A DNA stretch of 64,000 bases, from NCBI GenBank assembly GCA_022592445.1, contig JABYQR010000068.1:62001-126000 (forward strand), written 5' to 3'. Below are positions 60,201-64,000 of the stretch, one piece after another (position 1 is the first letter of the stretch; every line of letters starts with the position of its first letter). The stretch comes from Cytidiella melzeri. Taxonomy: Eukaryota > Basidiomycota > Agaricomycetes > Polyporales > Irpicaceae. The notes beneath the pieces are model-generated. The model saw only the letters and a program-made list of their open reading frames with translations. It was not told the origin of the DNA and did not search any database. A program made the translations under genes and the position numbers.

Positions 60201-60826
60201 TAGGGCAATTGCCGCTGTGATGGCCAAGTTGAATGATGAAGCCAAGGTCCATGAGCGTGCATCGTTCGAAGAAACCTCCGTTCCAGTGCTCAAGAAAATG
60301 CAGCGGCGAGGATTGATGTGACTGAATGATACAAGAACAGCACATCAAAGGCGCAGCTGTACATTCTCGGCATCGGTAGGTAGCCATCGCATTGTTGTTA
60401 CCGCAATTACTGCATACACTGCCCACTTCTGGTGCCACCTCCAGCTCGTGCATGATGTCCAAGAATGGCTGAGCCCATTCATTGAGGAAGTCATCTGTCA
60501 GCTCGTGAGGTGTCTGAGTGTTGAAATTATTCAGCTATGGTGAGTAAGACATGAGGAAGACTCACCTTTCCTCCCTTCCTCAATGGTGTCTCATCGCTTC
60601 CAGACGCTACACTCCCTGAACCAACTGTGTCTGCTTGTTGCGGAGCAGGTAGTAGACTTGGTGATTGGGTGAAGTCCAAGCGGGCGGTAGGTGCTTGCTG
60701 AGCTTTGCGTGGCGTAAGGTGATGAGTATCACGTTCACCTCCCGCATAGATTGAGGTTGTCGGTGTGCCGTCAGGAATGACCTCGCCGCCAGTAGGCTTG
60801 AATTTCTGTCTCTTGAGCGGCTTCAT
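57250..60826 (-). CDS. KDZ transposase with CxC2 cysteine cluster
   Basis: KDZ (Kyakuja-Dileera-Zisupton) enzymes are DD/E transposases amplified in mushroom genomes. Start ATG 60,826 (MKPLKRQKFKPTGGEV). After an intron comes TPHELTDDFLNEWAQPFLD, then the CxC2 cluster (CSNCGNN, YRCRECTAAPLMCCSC, HFLEHWNGGFFE). The core follows: FFQQLTLQSKVSAYDYLGTL, CTRHEFVLPTGTVDLDRGEK, VHVDYATIACIS, LLMESYDVACKYGIN, PKWHENAHTGPCRTLNSFRY and GGADTDGESPERRWSVM, which hold the expected D, D and E region. C-terminal helical parts run through ERLGTKYKKAVAEEAKNIE and VEWFRASARTRR to YGMKKTIRNV-stop at 57,250. All joints I can check keep the frame over about ten introns. I could not find the element's ends. Confidence 0.87.
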
Positions 60827-61379
60827 GATGCGGAGTAGGTGGCTGTAGATGAGTTCTGGAGGGTGAAGTCGTGGGTAGGCACGTAATAGTAGCAACAAAA
60901 CACAACTCACTGGTACAAAAGAAAAGTTTGGGCCACTGGACGTATCATTCAAATTTCTATTGTCCGGGAGTGGCTGAAACAATATATGATCGTAGCCCGT
61001 AGTGGCCGCCATGGCCATTGGAAGGTACTCACCTGGCATCAATACATGCAATGTCAATGGTTTGGAAAGAGCGTGGAGAAGGGGGATTATTGCTCTACTC
61101 ACACCAACATCGCGGTACTACATGATGAGGTAATACTCAGATCAAGCCACAAAGCCATTGTTGTAGTACATATGCAACTTGGCCATCGAGAAACGCATCT
61201 AGTACTGCAACAGATGACCCTTGCTCGTTTGGAACTACTTCTCAGGCACTGCACAAACAATTCTCACTTCAGATGGACTACTTTACAAGTCATACCCAGG
61301 GCTAGAGTTAAGGCGACAAGCGTAGTGATGACAAAGTTATGGCGGTACCGTGTTGATCAGCGAGCAGGTACTCACCAAC

Positions 61380-62134
61380 ATCCAGAATCTTTGCTCACCC
61401 CGAGGTGCATGCGTATCCCCACTCTGTGTGGTTGGTCTCACATGCCCCCAGCAATGGCGAGATTAGATAAACTAACCAGGGCATTGATTTGCTTGGCGAC
61501 TGCGTCTGGGACATGCAGAAGTGAAATGCCTGAGTCTACAGTCTGTCGCAAGCAACATGTAAATCAGTAGTACAGCCATAAAACGTAACACGATACGCAC
61601 GGCGGTTGGATCCGTAGGAATCTATTGCAGCTGGTCAATTGCCATACTGCCCATATTGACTGTTTGATACGTCTACACGGTACGTCAAAGTCAATGGATG
61701 ATACTCAAAGCAATGGGCTCTATTCCGCGTACCTTTGTTGTCAGATTCAGCCACTGTATCGTTCCAACGGTCTTGGTAAGGTCATAGCAACTGAAACATG
61801 TGACAAACTATGAGTCGAGTTCTGCCCAAATACCCCGCTAACAAAAATTGGTCCTTACCTGCAACCCGCCCGCTTGCCCTCGCGTCAGGGGCATTGAGGA
61901 CATTCCTACGTGAAGTTTCCGCGATTGGAGTGCCCAAAGTATCTGGAACGAGTGTAGCTGGAATATGCAGAAGTCCTCGTGGCTGCAGAAGAGGAGTCCG
62001 CAGACGAAAGCGTTGCAGTGGAAATGCCATGCTGCCAGTTGCGTGGGTTGTACGGGTAAGGACAATATTGAGAAGGACCAGGAAGATTGGGCAGCTTATG
62101 TGACCTTGTAGAGTCCAATTGATCGAGTCGGCCA
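61380..62134 (-). CDS. possible spliced gene of unknown function
   Basis: On the minus strand, coding-looking pieces are separated by good GT-AG introns: an ATG at 62,134 (MADSINWTLQGHISC) reading to a donor near 61,857; YDLTKTVGTIQWLNLTTK ending at a donor near 61,731; TYQTVNMGSMAIDQLQ; IPTDPTA; and TVDSGISLLHVPDAVAKQIN ending near 61,450. I do not recognise the protein. It lies upstream of and parallel to the KDZ gene and could be a cargo gene or a decayed neighbour. The intervals 60,827-61,379 and 62,135-64,000 show only short ORFs and pyrimidine-rich stretches that I cannot support as genes. Confidence 0.3.
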
Positions 62135-64000
62135 TGATAGACCCATCTTCTAAGGTCTTGCGAGAGACAGGGAGAGAACCAGAGCCTGTGGTCACGGAGG
62201 ATGTCTCATGAAAGGGGAGGGGGAATCGGCATGTCGGAATTGACTTTGCGGTCCGTGGAACAGGATACCGAGGTGAGCAGAATGGAAGGGAGAGGTGCTT
62301 GATGCCGCAGAAACACAGCTAGGGTGCAGGGGGTGAGGGGAGACGGAGGCAGAGCAGCTGATGGGTGTGCTTGCAGGTGGTCGAGATCTGAGAGTAAAGA
62401 CACAAGGTCGTCAACGCCAACATAAGCAACATACAGTAAGTAAAGAGGGACGGGTGAGCCACAAGAGACGGCTAGGGACGGCAAGCAGGGCGACAGGGAC
62501 GTCGAGAAGGACAAGGACAGACAATGATTGAGGGAGAGGGAGGCGAGGGGAATTGAAGAATGCATTGCCACAACCACAACGAAGACAGAGCTGCAAATCT
62601 CACTTACCTTGAAAGTTTGAACTTACATTGCTTGTCTACCATGTCTCTCCGAGAGATGCAGAGGATCGTGCTTGCGGATGCGCGATGGTACTAATGGTCC
62701 TCCGCTTGCGAATCAGGGGGGCTCGCATCCAGATGATCCTGTTGAAGGGGTACCTGCGTGGCGCGGCTGCGAACGTCCCCAGTAGCTCTTGTACCAAGAG
62801 GGATTCTGTGATACTTACCGATGAAGTCTGTCGGTGTATTCGCGTTCCCGCACTCACCAGTCATCGCCGCCAGTGCTCTCAGCCGAAGAAGAGGGAGAAC
62901 TGATGACCGCATTCCGGACGAGGCGTATGAGGAGAATGCCAGTGCTTCTGGATATTCAACACTGCGCTCCATAACGCGGCCTTGTTGATGGTTATGTAGG
63001 TAAGTGAATGCGAAATTATTCAACAGACTCGTCCAAAGTGCGACTAGTCATACGCGTCATGTGTCACGTAGTGTCATACGCTGCCCAAGGCACGCTGTCT
63101 TAGCCTTGACCACATTTTCAGAGGTTTTCCGATGCGGGCTTATCAGCTATGAAGTGAGTCTAGTCATTTTGCGATGCAACCTTTCTCTCATCCTCTGCTT
63201 TCCCAGAGAAAACTTGATCACCGCCAACTCCTCTCGGGAGGCTTGTTGTTCCCCCAATGACTCGCCCATTGTCCATCTGCTTATCTGCCCAGCAGTTGTG
63301 GAGTACTGCATCGTTCGAGGGGGTGTTGACTGAGTTGTAGGGTGAATCAGAAGGGCCCGCGTCGAGGGAGCACAAAGGTGAGTAGCTTACCTGTACGTAC
63401 TCGTGGAGTTGCTCACTCTTGCAGCTTTTCAAACAGATCAAGCTCACCTACTTTGCGTTGTGCAGTTCCTCCCCTTCCCCACGCGCGTTTTGCAAGTTCG
63501 CAATAGCTCCTACCTGCATCCTTGACAACTTCGGTTGTACCCCATCATTGACAAGGTTGTGTCGTCACCGCCGATTTCGATGCCAAGGATGCCACTCACA
63601 ATTATCCTGTCATTGCCACACCCCCTTCATACCACACCATAGACTCACGGTAGCGGAGCATCTGCTGCCGGAGTCCTTCACCACTGCCCAAACATTTCCC
63701 AACGCAACAGCAATGCTTTATTGGACTTTTCCATCCACTCGCTCTGTCTATGTCGACCTCCATTTTACCTAGCACTAAGTCAATCGCCTTAGCCTAGTCC
63801 TTTCCGTCTCGCGCCATTGGCCGTGCAGAGGCACGATGGATGCACGTGATTGGTCCTCCCTGCTGGCCATGGCCAATCCTAGCAACAATACACAGGCCAA
63901 GGCTCAGTTCCCGTCGATGCATGGCCTCCCGCTTCGCTTTTGACCGTCGGGCTGAGCTGGGGCCGGCCACGTCTGGATATATAAACACACCAGTGGACAA

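Noticed and set aside
60986..61570. A 194-codon open frame on the plus strand
   Set aside because: No motif, low-complexity composition, and it overlaps minus-strand pieces bounded by good splice sites.
62206..62596. Hydrophobic, leucine- and serine-rich frame on the minus strand
   Set aside because: It arises from a G- and A-rich low-complexity stretch and has no family resemblance.

Overview
This window is nuclear DNA of a filamentous fungus, almost certainly an agaricomycete (mushroom-forming basidiomycete). The genes are split by many short introns of about 50 to 60 bases. The window holds a KDZ-type transposase with the CxC2 cysteine cluster, a multi-pass membrane protein of the type expanded in Agaricomycetes, and chromodomain gypsy retrotransposons. 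The conserved housekeeping proteins are of fungal type. There are no bacterial-type operons, ribosome binding sites or CRISPR arrays, and I recognised no tRNA or rRNA gene.

The left half (about 1 to 31,150) is a transposon graveyard. Near the start lies a decayed GDA1/CD39-type nucleoside diphosphatase. At 4,600-8,543 a hAT DNA transposon, with an apparently intact spliced transposase and a perfect 8-bp target duplication, sits inside an exon of a membrane-protein gene on the minus strand; removing it restores the exon. Next come a tandem repeat built of splice-site-like units, a small secreted-type ORF, a solo LTR (10,798-11,271, duplication TTTAA), and a pair of LTR-like arms about 0.5 kb long facing each other (11,331-12,514). 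Then follows a nest. Gypsy element A (13,919-22,951, minus strand, duplication GGTCT) is inserted into one copy of a second LTR-like repeat (B), while another copy of B lies inside A directly in front of gag. Element C (23,091-30,256, plus strand) abuts the interrupted B copy. Both gypsy elements look built for -1 frameshifting between gag and pol, and both are broken by nonsense changes and one-base losses in short homopolymers. A Harbinger/Tourist-like MITE (30,820-30,983) closes this half.

The middle (31,157-52,845) is a compact housekeeping block. It contains a giant nucleoporin of the Nup192/Nup205 family (+), an SFT2 Golgi traffic protein (-), a Ubc7/UBE2G-type ERAD E2 enzyme (+) sharing a 163-bp bidirectional promoter with SFT2, D-arabinono-1,4-lactone oxidase (-), an HSP70-like (HSPA12-type) ATPase (-) and the second largest subunit of RNA polymerase III (-). 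These genes look intact and are not functionally linked beyond being core cell biology.

The right end (52,950-64,000) is mobile again. A non-LTR retrotransposon with a complete ORF1 is cut off inside its reverse transcriptase and stands head-to-head with the RNA polymerase III gene. A complete-looking KDZ transposase gene (57,250-60,826, -) converges on it. From 61,000 to the end I see only weak, spliced-looking fragments and no gene I can name.
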